Part shown: piece after piece, positions 1-8,380 of the stretch
Numbering within the stretch: position 1 is the first letter of the stretch
How the letters are laid out: each line of letters starts with the position of its first letter
The notes under the pieces: generated by a model
Told to the model about the DNA's origin: nothing
Seen by the model: the letters and a program-made list of their open reading frames with translations, nothing else
Databases searched by the model: none
Program-made: the position numbers and the translations under genes
From: Marinactinospora thermotolerans DSM 45154
GTDB taxonomy: Bacteria > Actinomycetota > Actinomycetes > Streptosporangiales > Streptosporangiaceae
Direction of reading: 5' to 3'
Length of the DNA stretch: 64,000 bases
Assembly (NCBI RefSeq): GCF_900167435.1
Contig: NZ_FUWS01000008.1
Coordinates: forward strand, 1-64,000

Positions 1-42
1 GGCTCTTGGTTTTCCCGCCCCTGTGTGGGGGTTGGGGTGAGG

Positions 43-162
43 GTTACGGCGGTGATGGCGGGAGGGAAACACCCGGTCCCATTCCGAACCCGGTCGTTAA
101 GCCTCCCAGCGCCGATGGTACTGCCCCCTGGTTGGGGTGGGAGAGTAGGTCGCCGCCGGGCA
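43..162 (+). rRNA. rrf: 5S ribosomal RNA
   Basis: About 120 nt matching the actinobacterial 5S consensus: GTTACGGCGG at the 5' end, CATTCCGAACCCGG (loop B/C), GCGCCGATGGTACTG, GGGAGAGTAGG (loop E region) and a 3' end of CGCCGCCGGGCA that pairs partly with the 5' end. It is the last gene of an rRNA operon whose 23S gene lies left of the window. The ends are placed by alignment to remembered 5S sequences and may be off by 1-3 nt. Confidence 0.93.
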
Positions 163-217
163 TCTTTTCGGTTGAGGCCGGATCCTCCGTGTGGGGGGTT
201 CGGTCTCCCGTGTGTGT

Positions 218-251
218 GGGGGGTTCCCGTGCCGGGAACCCCCCTTTTTTT
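218..251 (+). terminator. Intrinsic terminator of the rRNA operon
   Basis: A perfect 12-bp stem (218-229 with 233-244), a TGC loop and then seven T residues (245-251). It sits 55 nt after the 5S gene and is one of the few classical hairpin-plus-T-run terminators in the window. Confidence 0.9.
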
Positions 252-672
252 GTTTCTGTTTGAGGGTGGGTCGGGTTGTTTCGAGGAGAGGGGGCGGGCA
301 TGGTTTCCTGGCCGGTGACTATAGAGCGGGGTTCCTGCCTCTGGGGTGGGGGCCGAAACAGCGCCGGCAACGTGGCAGGCCCCCGTCTTCGGCCACGGAA
401 CCGGCGGGACGCCTGGGATAGGAATTCGCTTCCAAGAGACGTGTAAGCGTCGTGTGACGGTGTTTCCGGGACGGCGGTCGGGAGCGGACATGAGCGCTCC
501 CGGTACCGAACGGGGGTCGGATACCGGTGATCCTTCACGCTTTACCCGACGGGCGGGCGTGACGTGCGTGGACGTGGCCCGAGTTCACATGTCGTAGAGT
601 GAGAGGGATCTGAGAATCACGACGCGCTGCTACGGGACGGTGGCAGCGCTTTTGAATGTTTACGGACGGAAC
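252..672. other. Intergenic region without a supported gene
   Basis: About 420 nt between the rRNA terminator and the RGG/TPR gene. No open frame here has protein-like composition. A 7-bp inverted repeat (GGGAGCG/CGCTCCC) lies at 480-501 without a T-run. A possible -10 element TAGAGT at 595-600 could serve the downstream gene, but no convincing -35 is visible. Otherwise nothing is seen. Confidence 0.5.
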
Positions 673-2424
673 ATGACTGACGACAGCCGATCGGGGGGCC
701 GTGACGGCTCCGGAGCCCGCAACAACGGAGGTCACCGATCGGGTGGTCCCGGAGGACGGGGAGCCGGCCGGGGCGACCGTTCCCGGTCCGGCTTCGACCG
801 TGGTGGAGAGCGTGGGGGGTACCGCGGGCGTGAGGACCGTGGTGGCTTCGGGCGTGAGGAGCGGCGTGGTCCGCGTGAGGGATACGGTCGCGGTGAAGGT
901 CGCCGTGACTGGTCCGACCGGCGTGACGACCGAGGTGGGCAGCGTGGCGGTTCTGGCCGAGGAGGCTACCGAGGAGACTCGGACCGCGGCTACCGACGCG
1001 ACGAGCGAAGCGGAGAGCGGGACGGTTTCGAACGCCGTCGACGCTTCGACGAGGAGGGCGGCCGAGGCGGCCACCGCGCCGACGACCGCGACGGCACTCG
1101 TGGATGCGAGGGGTACCGCGGGCGTGAGGACCGTGGTGGCTTCGGGCGTGAGGAGCGGCGTGGTCCGCGTGAGGGATACGGCCGGGGCGAAGGTCGCCGT
1201 GACTGGTCCGACCGGCGTGACGACCGGGGTGGGCAGCGTGGCGGTTCTGGCCGAGGAGGCTACCGAGGAGACTCGGACCGCGGCTACCGACGCGACGACC
1301 GGGAGGGGTCCCGCGAGGGATACGGCCGTGGTGAAGGTCGCCGCGGCTGGTCCGACCGGCGCGACGACCGCGGCGGCCGGAGGGGAGAACGGCCCTTCCG
1401 CTCCGGGGACCGCCGTTCGGGAGGCCGCTTCGACGGCCCTCACCGCGACCGGCGCGATGACCGCGCGCCGCGAGACCCGCGTGACATGGCTCCGGAGCTG
1501 CCCGAGGACGTGACAGCGGGTCAGCTGGACGCCGAGGTCCGTGCCGAGTTGAACACGCTGCCGCGCTCGCTCGCCGACATCGTGGCACGGCACCTGGTGG
1601 TGGCCGGCGCCCTGTTGGACGAGGACCCGGAACGGGCCTACGAGCACGCGATCTACGCGCGCCGCCGGGCGTCGCGTGTCGGTGCGGTGCGTGAGGCGTC
1701 AGGGGTGGCGGCCTACAGCGTCGGCAAGTGGCAGGAGGCGCTGGCGGACCTGCGCGCGGCCCGGCGGCTGAACGGCCGTAACACCTACCTGGCCCTCATG
1801 GCCGACTGCGAACGGGGCCTGGGGCGTCCGGAGCGGGCGCTGGAGATCGCGCACGGCCCGGAGAGCAGGGAGCTCGACGTGGCCGAGCGGGTCGAGCTGC
1901 GTATCGTCGCCTCTGGCGCCCGCCGGGACATGGGGGATCCGGAGGCGGCCCTGGTCGAGTTGCAGGGACCGGAGCTCAAGGAACGGCGGGCCCGGCCTTG
2001 GGTGGCCCGTCTGTTCTACGCCTACGCCGACGTGCTGTTGGAACTGGGCCGTGAAGAGGAGGCCCGGGAGTACTTCTCCCGCGCCTCGGCGGTGGACCGC
2101 GACGGTGAGACCGACGCGGACGAGCGCCTTGCCGAGCTGGAGGGCCTGGAGATCACCGACATCGGTGAAGACGTCGTCTGGAGCGACGCCGAGGATCCCG
2201 AACCGGCCGACGAGACGCGGGGGGACGAGACGCCGGATGGCGAGGGGTCCCCGGGGACCGAGGCCGTGGAGGACGAGCAGCGGCGGGACGACGAGACCCC
2301 CGATGGGTCCGGCTCCGCAGCGGCGCGGACGGAGGACGTCCAAGACGCCGTGGAGGACGCCGGGAACAGTGAGGAAGGCTCCGGGGCGAGCGAGGACGGG
2401 CGTCCTCGCGAGGAGACCGACTGA
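673..2424 (+). CDS. RGG-box repeat protein with C-terminal TPR domain and acidic tail
   Basis: A 583-aa protein in three parts. Residues ~5-270 are low-complexity R/G/D-rich sequence (GRGEGRR, DRRDDRGG, GGYRGD) built from internal repeats and strongly basic. Residues ~272-500 are helical TPR-like sequence (for example FYAYADVLLELGREEEAREY). The last ~70 residues are E/D-rich and acidic. RGG/RGR tracts are known to bind RNA and to drive condensation, while TPRs mediate protein contacts; a role in RNA or ribosome metabolism is therefore inferred. The ATG at 673 (MTDDSRSGG) was preferred over an in-frame start 33 nt upstream because GGACGGA sits just before it. The gene is monocistronic with its own hairpin terminator. 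The specific function is unknown. Confidence 0.8.
   Translation: MTDDSRSGGRDGSGARNNGGHRSGGPGGRGAGRGDRSRSGFDRGGERGGYRGREDRGGFGREERRGPREGYGRGEGRRDWSDRRDDRGGQRGGSGRGGYRGDSDRGYRRDERSGERDGFERRRRFDEEGGRGGHRADDRDGTRGCEGYRGREDRGGFGREERRGPREGYGRGEGRRDWSDRRDDRGGQRGGSGRGGYRGDSDRGYRRDDREGSREGYGRGEGRRGWSDRRDDRGGRRGERPFRSGDRRSGGRFDGPHRDRRDDRAPRDPRDMAPELPEDVTAGQLDAEVRAELNTLPRSLADIVARHLVVAGALLDEDPERAYEHAIYARRRASRVGAVREASGVAAYSVGKWQEALADLRAARRLNGRNTYLALMADCERGLGRPERALEIAHGPESRELDVAERVELRIVASGARRDMGDPEAALVELQGPELKERRARPWVARLFYAYADVLLELGREEEAREYFSRASAVDRDGETDADERLAELEGLEITDIGEDVVWSDAEDPEPADETRGDETPDGEGSPGTEAVEDEQRRDDETPDGSGSAAARTEDVQDAVEDAGNSEEGSGASEDGRPREETD
817..1298 (+). repeat. Direct repeat inside the RGG-encoding region (2 x 188 bp)
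   Basis: Positions 817-1004 recur almost exactly at 1111-1298 (offset 294 bp, only a few differences). Each unit encodes about 62 residues of R/G/D-rich sequence (EDRGGFGREERRGPREGYG and following). A shorter third copy follows at ~1301-1380. Near-identity at the DNA level points to recent in-frame duplication or conversion, so copy number may vary between strains and assembly errors are possible here. Confidence 0.9.
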
Positions 2425-2438
2425 TCCGTTGACGTGTT

Positions 2439-2471
2439 CGGGTCCGGAACCGCAGAGCGGTTCCGGACCCG
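2439..2471 (+). terminator. Hairpin terminator after the RGG/TPR gene
   Basis: A perfect 15-bp inverted repeat (2439-2453 with 2457-2471) around an AGA loop, 15 nt after the stop codon. It lacks a T-run, as is common for high-GC actinobacterial terminators. The following ~330 nt up to the Nudix gene show no supported feature. Confidence 0.65.
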
Positions 2472-2803
2472 CCGGTGTTCGCGGTGGAGGATCGAGTCCG
2501 TCGAGGATCGGCCGCGGGGTGACGTTCGCCGTCGCCGGACAGGGCCTGCGGCCCGGCGCAGGCGCCTTGGGCGCCGACGGGGAGCGAGGGGCATCGTCCC
2601 CGGTGCCGGACGTGGGCGGGTCCGCCTTCCCGGCTTTCCGGTGCGCGATCCCGCGGGGTGCCGTCTGGGACGTCCACTCCGGGAGGGGAAGGCCCCGAGT
2701 GCGCCGGCCGGGGCACGGAGCGCGAGGGAAACCCGACGGGGGCGGGTGAGAGTGGGAAGGAACCCGATGGTGGATCGGGCGGGCCGCTGAAGGAGGACGA
2801 TCG

Positions 2804-3277
2804 ATGACCCGGATGGAGCCGTTGAACGGTGCGGTCGTCCGACTCGGCGGACTGCCCGCCTCGCACGACTCGGTGGTGGTGCTGCTGTTCGACGACGGAC
2901 GGCCGGTACTCGTGCGTAACCGGTTTCGGGCCTGGGAGTTCCCTGGGGGACACGTGGAACCCGGCGAGGGGGTCGAGGAGACCGCGCGTCGCGAGGCGCG
3001 TGAGGAGGCGGGGGCCGAACTGGGGCCCGTCCGGATCGCCGGTTACTACGTGTTGGCGAACGGGCACACCACAGTCGTCACCCACGCCGAGGTCGTCCGG
3101 CTGCGGCCGTTGACCGGCCGGTTCGAGACGACCGAGGTCCGGTCCTTCGACGTCCTTCCCCCGGACCTGTCGTGGGACGACGGCCTCTACGCCCATCTGC
3201 TGACGGTGCTGGGTCTGCCCGGGGCCCCGGAGGGCGATGAGGCCGACGGCCGGGAAAAGGGACGCGCCCGGCCGTAG
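2804..3277 (+). CDS. Nudix hydrolase
   Basis: A 157-aa protein with a complete Nudix box at residues ~48-70: GHVEPGEGVEETARREAREEAGAEL fits Gx5Ex7REUxEExGU (quoted here as GHVEPGEGVEE and REAREEAG). Nudix enzymes hydrolyse nucleoside diphosphates linked to another moiety with Mg2+ or Mn2+. The substrate cannot be read from the sequence; length and layout resemble MutT-like housecleaning enzymes. The ATG at 2804 follows a near-perfect Shine-Dalgarno AAGGAGG at the right distance. The N-terminal strand (VVLLFDDGRPVLVRN) and F/Y-rich core are typical. It stands alone between long noncoding stretches. Confidence 0.9.
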   Translation: MTRMEPLNGAVVRLGGLPASHDSVVVLLFDDGRPVLVRNRFRAWEFPGGHVEPGEGVEETARREAREEAGAELGPVRIAGYYVLANGHTTVVTHAEVVRLRPLTGRFETTEVRSFDVLPPDLSWDDGLYAHLLTVLGLPGAPEGDEADGREKGRARP

Positions 3278-3635
3278 CGGGCCGTGCGGAAAACGTCTTC
3301 TGGGCGCCGGTCGATACCCGAGTATCGGCGCGTCCGTGGTGGGGCCGCCGCCGTTCCCGGGCCGCGCGCGGCCCGGTGGTCTTGATGTGGACGGCCGGTC
3401 CGCGCCCGCGCATCCGGAGCGCGCGGGTGAGCGCCGGACCGCGACGGTCGCGCTCTCTCGACGCTGAAAACCAGACTGAGGTCCCTGCCCAGGAGCGGAT
3501 CGTCGTCCGGCGCGATGGGGGCGGGCGGCGCAATGCCGGAAGGCCCGTCGAGTATGGCGGTGGTTCCCAGGGCGTGGAGCGGTCGAGAGGCGTCGGCGTG
3601 GCCAGCAGCGGTGTGATCGCACGTCCGGCGTTGGA

Positions 3636-3670
3636 GCGACCCGACGGAGACGCCGCCTCCGTCGGGTCGC
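3636..3670. terminator. Perfect 14-bp hairpin, terminator-like
   Basis: GCGACCCGACGGAG (3636-3649) pairs perfectly with 3657-3670 around a 7-nt loop. There is no T-run on either side. It lies 360 nt from the Nudix stop and 650 nt from the MBL stop, so its assignment is uncertain. It could terminate the Nudix transcript or belong to an unrecognised RNA. Confidence 0.45.
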
Positions 3671-4226
3671 GGTGCCGGCCGATCGAACGGGGCCGCTCCG
3701 GCCGTGGCCGTGTCGTTCGCCGGACGCGGGAGGGCCGTCGCCGAAGATCCGCGCGCTGCGGAGCAGGGCCGCCGGCCTCCGTCCCGGCCCGCGGGCGATG
3801 CCGTGACGTGGAGGAGCGCCTGGCGGGGACCGAACCTCCCGGTCCGGGGCGGCACGCACGGTCCCACGATCACGCCTTCGACCTCGACGACGGGAGGACG
3901 GGGTCGTCCCGGGTGGGGGCGTCCGCCCCCCCTAGCGCGGGAGACGAGGCGAAGGGGCGGCCGGGCAGGCGGCGTGGAGTGCGTGCTCGCCGCCGGGATG
4001 GAACGGCCGGGCCCGCAGGGGTGGGCCGGTGGCCTGGGCACCGCCCACCACGCCGTCCTCAGGTCCGGGATGTCGCGATCGGTCGATGACCCCCCGTCCA
4101 CCGGAGTCGTTCGCGCGGTCCGTCACGGGGCGTCGCCGGTCGTGGGCCTGGTTCCCGGCCCTGGGGGCGGGAGCGGGGACGGGGAGAGACACCGTGTGTC
4201 ATGGGACCGTTTCCCCGGCACGGATC

Positions 4227-4257
4227 CGGCGTCGCCCGGCTCCGCCAGGCGACGCCG
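4227..4257 (-). terminator. Hairpin downstream of the MBL gene
   Basis: CGGCGTCGCC (4227-4236) pairs with 4248-4257 (10 bp, 11-nt loop), about 60 nt beyond the stop of the minus-strand MBL gene. It is the best terminator candidate for that gene. No T-run is present. Confidence 0.45.
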
Positions 4258-4319
4258 CGTCACACCATCGCGCGGGGGCCGGCCGGACCGCGCGGCTCCT
4301 CCCGCCTCGACCGCGTGGG

Positions 4320-5312
4320 TCAGCGGGCGCTCCGATCGGCGGCCTGGTCGGCCTCGACCTGGTCGAGCCAGTGTGAGATGCCGGCGACGTTGCCCTCCAC
4401 GCCACTGAGGATCTCCAACACGCGCTGGGAGTCGGCGGGGGCGTCCTCGGGCAGGGGCCGGTAGCGCCGTCGCACCTGCTCGCGCACCATCGCCACCGCG
4501 TGGTCGAGGTCTCCCGCGGAACTGGTGCGCGCCTTCCGCACCGCCTCGACCCAGGCCCGCAGTTCGACCACGGCGCGCTCCAACGTCTCCTCCACCTTCT
4601 CCACCGCGCCGAAGTGCGAGAACATCAGACGCCGAGGGGAGATGTCGCCGAACAGGCGGAGGGACTCCAGACCGGCGTCCAGGTCGAAGTCGGGCGGGGG
4701 AGTGGCCGGACGCACGTCCCCGGTGTGGGGGTTGTACACGCCGACCGCGTCCCCGACATAGAGGTCACCCGTCGCGGAGTCGACCAGGCCCACATGGTGC
4801 TTGGCGTGGCCGGGGGAGTAGTAGGCGGTGAGACGGCGCCCACCGCCCAGGTCGATCTCGCCGCCGGTGTCGACGGCGCGGATGCGGGTCGCCTCGGTGG
4901 GGCTCATCTCGCCGAACAGGACGTCGAGCCGTTCCCCCCAGACCATGCGGGCGCTGCGCATCAGCCGGGAGGGATCGGCGAGGTGGCGCGCTCCCCGTTC
5001 GTGCACGACGATCTCGGCGTTGGGGAAGAGACGGGCGATGTCGCCGGTGCCTCCGGCGTGGTCGAGGTGGATGTGGGTGACCACGACCGTCGCGAGATCC
5101 TGAGGGGACACGCCCAACCTGGTCAGCGCGTCGTGCAGGACGGGGGCCGATCCCGCGGTCCCCACCTCGACCACGCAGGGCCGTTCCGTCCGGATCAGGT
5201 AGCTGGAGGTGATGCCCTCGTAGCCCGCCATCTTCGTGTCGATCGCGAAGATCTCGTCGCCCAGGGGGGTGATGGTGTCGGGAAGCCCGCCTGGGGTCGT
5301 CGCCTCGTGCAC
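4320..5312 (-). CDS. Metallo-beta-lactamase-fold hydrolase
   Basis: A 330-aa protein with the MBL zinc motif THIHLDHAGG (HxHxDH) at residues ~79-88, later ligands in YSPGHAKHH and GDAVGVY, and a C-terminal helical extension. The fold covers many hydrolases (glyoxalase II-like, lactonases, phosphodiesterases). The two-domain layout (SSYLIRTERPCVVEVGTA at the start and a helical C-terminus after FSHFGAV) resembles general MBL-fold hydrolases of actinobacteria, so no substrate is assigned. The start is GTG at 5312 with GGAGACGAGG just upstream. It is divergent from the SSB gene and shares the ~200-nt intergenic region with it. Confidence 0.88.
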   Translation of the reverse strand: MHEATTPGGLPDTITPLGDEIFAIDTKMAGYEGITSSYLIRTERPCVVEVGTAGSAPVLHDALTRLGVSPQDLATVVVTHIHLDHAGGTGDIARLFPNAEIVVHERGARHLADPSRLMRSARMVWGERLDVLFGEMSPTEATRIRAVDTGGEIDLGGGRRLTAYYSPGHAKHHVGLVDSATGDLYVGDAVGVYNPHTGDVRPATPPPDFDLDAGLESLRLFGDISPRRLMFSHFGAVEKVEETLERAVVELRAWVEAVRKARTSSAGDLDHAVAMVREQVRRRYRPLPEDAPADSQRVLEILSGVEGNVAGISHWLDQVEADQAADRSAR

Positions 5313-5401
5313 TGCCTCGTCTCCCTATCCCCGCTTCGTGCCGGTCGGACCGAATCTAGTTCACCCCGGCTCCACGGGGTCCGGGCGGGGTGAGGACGGG
5401 G

Positions 5402-5410
5402 TTATCCACA
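5402..5410 (+). promoter_or_regulatory. DnaA-box match
   Basis: TTATCCACA is an exact match to the classical DnaA box. It lies between the divergent MBL and SSB genes, 116 nt before the SSB start. A single box does not make an origin; it could give DnaA-linked expression of the SSB paralogue or be a chance match. Confidence 0.4.
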
Positions 5411-5525
5411 GGTGAAGAAGTCGTCCTTCCGGCATGGGCGGCCACGGCGGATGCTGGAGATGGAAACGGCATGCCGCACACGAGACCGCGGGTGCTACCG
5501 ACCCATCCCCCCAGGGAGGACCAGC

Positions 5526-5987
5526 ATGCACAAGACGTCCACCGCTTCCGTCGCCGTCCGCAGGGGCCCCGCCGCCGACCCGGCGCGTGTCCCGTCCGCC
5601 TCACCCACCGACGACCTTGGGGAGCGGGCCGGTGCCGACCGCCTGGGACACCGCAACGAGGTGCTGTTGGCCGGACGGGTCACCGCCGAGCCCGCGGTAC
5701 GGGAACTTCCCAGCGGTGACCACCTGGTCACCTGGCGTGTTTCAGTGGTCCGGCCGCCCCAGGAGCAGCGTCCCAACCAACCCGCCGACCCGATCACCTG
5801 CGTCAGCTTCCACCCGTCCATGGAAGAGGCGACACGAGGTTGGCGGATCGGCGATCTGGTCCAGGTCACCGGGGCCCTGCGGCGCCGTTTCTGGCGTTCG
5901 CCCAGTGGGGCGGCCAGCGTGTTCGAGGTCGAGGCTCGGACCGCCCGGCGGATCGAGCCGCCCGGCTCACCAGCCCAGCTGGGCTAG
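5526..5987 (+). CDS. Single-stranded DNA-binding protein (OB fold), SSB paralogue
   Basis: A 153-aa protein whose residues ~40-145 form an SSB-type OB fold: HRNEVLLAGRVTAEPAVREL, then VTWRVSVVR, then RIGDLVQVTGALRRRFW. The N-terminus is a variable ~38-residue lead. It lacks the Gly-rich linker and acidic DDDIPF-type tip of the main replication SSB, so it is more likely an accessory SSB. The ATG at 5526 is preceded by AGGGAGGA; an upstream in-frame GTG lacks this. The last 21 nt overlap the end of the convergent HAD gene. Confidence 0.82.
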   Translation: MHKTSTASVAVRRGPAADPARVPSASPTDDLGERAGADRLGHRNEVLLAGRVTAEPAVRELPSGDHLVTWRVSVVRPPQEQRPNQPADPITCVSFHPSMEEATRGWRIGDLVQVTGALRRRFWRSPSGAASVFEVEARTARRIEPPGSPAQLG

Positions 5988-6971
5988 CGGCGCCGCGGCG
6001 GCCGCCGGGGTCACCCCTTCGGGGTGGGCCCAGGCGGCCCCGCACAGCGCGCGCAGCGCGTCCAGGCGGTCCCCGTGGCCCGAGAGCTCCAGGCCGCCCT
6101 GGTGCGCGGTGGCCTGCCAGGCGCCGCAGCGCGCCTCCGTTCCGTGTGTCCGCACCTCGGGGTGGGGCAGGTTCAGCCCGCTCAGGTCATAGGCCAGATA
6201 GGAGGGACGGTGCCGTGGTGGTGCCAGGAGCAGTTCGGCGGGGGTGGTCACCCCCGACAACACCAGGAGCGCGTCCGCACCCCGGTTGGTGGCGCCTTCG
6301 ATGTCGGTGTCCAGGCGATCGCCGACGACGAGCGGGTTGGTGGCCCCGGTGCGTCGCACCCCTTCTTCGTGGAGTGGCCGCTCGGGTTTGCCCGCGACGA
6401 TCGGCTCGGTCCGCGATGCGTGGGCGATCACCCGGGCGAAGGAGCCGTTACCCGGGAGCACGCCACGTCCCAATGGCGCGGTGGCGTCGCCGTTGGTGGC
6501 CACGAACAGCGCGCCGGCCATCACCGCCAGGGCCCCTTCGGCCAACAGGTCATAGCCCAGCCTGGGCGAGTACCCCTGGACCACGGCCACGGGCCGTTCG
6601 GCGGCCACCGTCACGGGGCGCATCCCCTGCTGCCGAAGCGCCTGGCGCAGCCCGGTGTCGCCCACGACGAGGACCGCCGAACCGGCGGGGAAACGCTCGG
6701 CGATCAACCGCGCCGCCGCCTGCGCCGAGGTCACCACCTCCTCGGGACGGGCGGGGATCCCCATCCCACAGAGCCGTTCGGCGATCGCCGCGGGGGTGCG
6801 TGCGGCGTTGTTGGTCACGAACGCCACGCGCATGCCCGCGGCCCTGGCCTTCTCGATGGCCTCGGGGGCGGCTGGAACGGGGCCGGAGCCGATGTAGACG
6901 ACCCCGTCCAGGTCCAGCAGCGCGGCGTCGTGGACGGTCGAAAGCGGTTCGGTGGAGGATTTCAGAGTCAT
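5967..6971 (-). CDS. HAD-superfamily IIA phosphatase (NagD/PGP-like)
   Basis: A 334-aa protein with motif I DLDGVVYIG near residue 20, VTNNAARTP (motif II), and VAGKPERPLHEEG plus VVGDRLDTDIEGA (motifs III/IV). The C2 cap between motifs II and III is typical of subclass IIA, whose members include NagD and phosphoglycolate phosphatases. The substrate is not determined. The ATG at 6971 begins MTLKSSTEP; the open frame continues upstream but into the DUF1015 gene. It follows the DUF1015 gene by 47 nt on the same strand and probably shares its transcript. In Mycobacterium tuberculosis a HAD phosphatase likewise precedes tlyA-ppnK-recN. Confidence 0.9.
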   Translation of the reverse strand: MTLKSSTEPLSTVHDAALLDLDGVVYIGSGPVPAAPEAIEKARAAGMRVAFVTNNAARTPAAIAERLCGMGIPARPEEVVTSAQAAARLIAERFPAGSAVLVVGDTGLRQALRQQGMRPVTVAAERPVAVVQGYSPRLGYDLLAEGALAVMAGALFVATNGDATAPLGRGVLPGNGSFARVIAHASRTEPIVAGKPERPLHEEGVRRTGATNPLVVGDRLDTDIEGATNRGADALLVLSGVTTPAELLLAPPRHRPSYLAYDLSGLNLPHPEVRTHGTEARCGAWQATAHQGGLELSGHGDRLDALRALCGAAWAHPEGVTPAAAAAPLAQLGW

Positions 6972-7018
6972 CGCGCCTGTAACTGTCTCGATGGTGGTGG
7001 GACGAGCGGGGTCCACGG

Positions 7019-8380
7019 TCAGGGAAAGGCACGCAGGACGAGCCCCGTGCGTGGCTTGGGACCGAACGATGTCGATTTGCGTGGGGTCAGTTCTCCGCGG
7101 GCGGTCACCGCGTAGACGTCGGAGACCTCCAGCGGGGGCAGGATCACCGCGCTGCCATCTGGACGGGCCGCGGCCAGCGCGCCATCGGCCTCGTCGTGGA
7201 CGAGTCTCACCGAGGTGTCGGCGACGCCCCACAACGGCAGCAGCACCCGTTCCAGGACCGAGGTGGGCAGTCTCCGCCACTGGTGGGAGCGGTCGGGCAT
7301 CGCCGCGCGGAGCCGGTCGCGGTCGAAACCGTGGAGCAGGAAACAGGTGCCGGAGTCGGCGAGGAGGAGGGCGGGTCCCCGCCCAGCGGCGTCCCGCAGC
7401 CGCGCGAGAGCGCTCCGCAGGTCCCCTCCGGAAAGCTCCTCCACCACCGCCACCTCCCGCGCGGTGCGGGCGGCCCATCCGGCCTCCACCTTCGGCAGGA
7501 CGCGGTGGATCGCGCCGAGCCGTGGCGGCCAGGCGTCGGAGTCGACGAGGAAGGCCAGTCCATGGTCCCAGGGGCCCGGTCCGTCCCGTTCGGCTCGTAG
7601 CCGTTGGTAGGCGGCATAGCGGTGGTGGCCGTCGGCGATGAGGGCGGTGCGAGCGGCCAGGTCGGTTGCCACGGCCCGCAGCGTGGCGGTGTCGCTGATG
7701 GCCCAGAGCCGGTGTGTCACGCCGTCTCCGGTGACGGTGTCCACCAGCGCCTCCGTCGAGGACTGCGCGATGGCGTCGACCGTCAGCGTCGCGGCGCCCC
7801 GCACGGGGTTCCCGCCCTGGTAGAGCAGGAAGATCGGCTCCAGATTGGCCCTGGTCGCGGCCATCAGCCGTGCCCGATCCGCGACCGGGCCGGCCAAGAC
7901 GGCCTCGTGCGGTCGTACCACCGGGCTGTCGGGCGGGGGAAGACGCAGCGCGCCGATGAGGCCCCGCTGGCGGTGTCCGGTGGGCGAGGTCTGCTCATAG
8001 ACGTAGAGCGCGGGCGTGGGGTCGCGCACCAGCACCCCCTCGGCGACCCAGCGGCGCAGGGTCAGGGCGGCGCGCTGGTAGCGATCCGGGCCGCACAGTT
8101 CCCAGGGAGGGTCGCCGGCCTCCCGGGCGGCCGGGGGGAGCGTGAGCCGCACGGCGTTGTGCGGGTCGCCGCGCACCAGGTCGGTCGCTGTCTGGGCGTC
8201 GACCACGTCGTAGGGCGGGGCCAGGGCCAGGGCCAGATCGAGCGTGGGGGAGTCGATGAGGGCACGGGCGTCAGCCGTGGCGTAGCGCAGCCCCTGGAAC
8301 GGGGCCAGCTCCAATACGTCCTCGGGGGTCGCTCTCCGCACCCTCGCACGATACCGGCACCGTCGTGGGAGGCCCTCCAC
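7019..8380 (-). CDS. DUF1015 family protein (SerK-like)
   Basis: A 453-aa protein with the family hallmarks: an N-terminal APFQGLRYA and LALAPPYDVVD region, HNAVRLTLP, and IADGHHRYAAY at about two-thirds length. DUF1015 contains the archaeal ADP-dependent free-serine kinase SerK; most bacterial members are uncharacterised, so a small-molecule kinase role is only an inference. The start is ambiguous: ATG at 8380 has GGAAGG upstream, while an in-frame GTG at 8341 (VRRATPEDV) would remove 13 Arg-rich residues that look non-native. It is the first gene of a probable two-gene minus-strand operon with the HAD phosphatase. Confidence 0.85.
   Translation of the reverse strand: MEGLPRRCRYRARVRRATPEDVLELAPFQGLRYATADARALIDSPTLDLALALAPPYDVVDAQTATDLVRGDPHNAVRLTLPPAAREAGDPPWELCGPDRYQRAALTLRRWVAEGVLVRDPTPALYVYEQTSPTGHRQRGLIGALRLPPPDSPVVRPHEAVLAGPVADRARLMAATRANLEPIFLLYQGGNPVRGAATLTVDAIAQSSTEALVDTVTGDGVTHRLWAISDTATLRAVATDLAARTALIADGHHRYAAYQRLRAERDGPGPWDHGLAFLVDSDAWPPRLGAIHRVLPKVEAGWAARTAREVAVVEELSGGDLRSALARLRDAAGRGPALLLADSGTCFLLHGFDRDRLRAAMPDRSHQWRRLPTSVLERVLLPLWGVADTSVRLVHDEADGALAAARPDGSAVILPPLEVSDVYAVTARGELTPRKSTSFGPKPRTGLVLRAFP

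Larger units (their letters stand above)
3278..4319. other. Gene-free kilobase with two strong hairpins
   Basis: About 1,040 nt between the Nudix gene (+) and the MBL gene (-). Both strands have open frames, but their products are Arg/Pro/Gly-dominated with no hydrophobic core pattern, ribosome site or motif, typical of random high-GC DNA. Two perfect inverted repeats stand out and are listed separately (3636-3670, 4227-4257). I saw no tRNA, IS end or att-like repeat. It may be the remnant of a decayed gene or house a structured RNA. Confidence 0.55.

Noticed and set aside
480-501. GGGAGCG/CGCTCCC inverted repeat upstream of the RGG gene as a CelR operator
   Set aside because: The arms are 8 nt apart, unlike the uninterrupted GGGAGCGCTCCC operator, and no carbohydrate gene follows.
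2153-3859. Minus-strand open frame across the Nudix gene
   Set aside because: Arg/Pro-rich product without motifs; the plus-strand Nudix gene explains the region.
3376-4408. Open frames on both strands in the gene-free kilobase
   Set aside because: Arg/Gly/Pro-dominated sequence with no hydrophobic patterning, Shine-Dalgarno or recognisable motif.
5412-5525. Upstream extension of the SSB paralogue from a GTG at 5412
   Set aside because: The 38 extra residues are unlike SSB N-termini, while the ATG at 5526 has AGGGAGGA in front of it.
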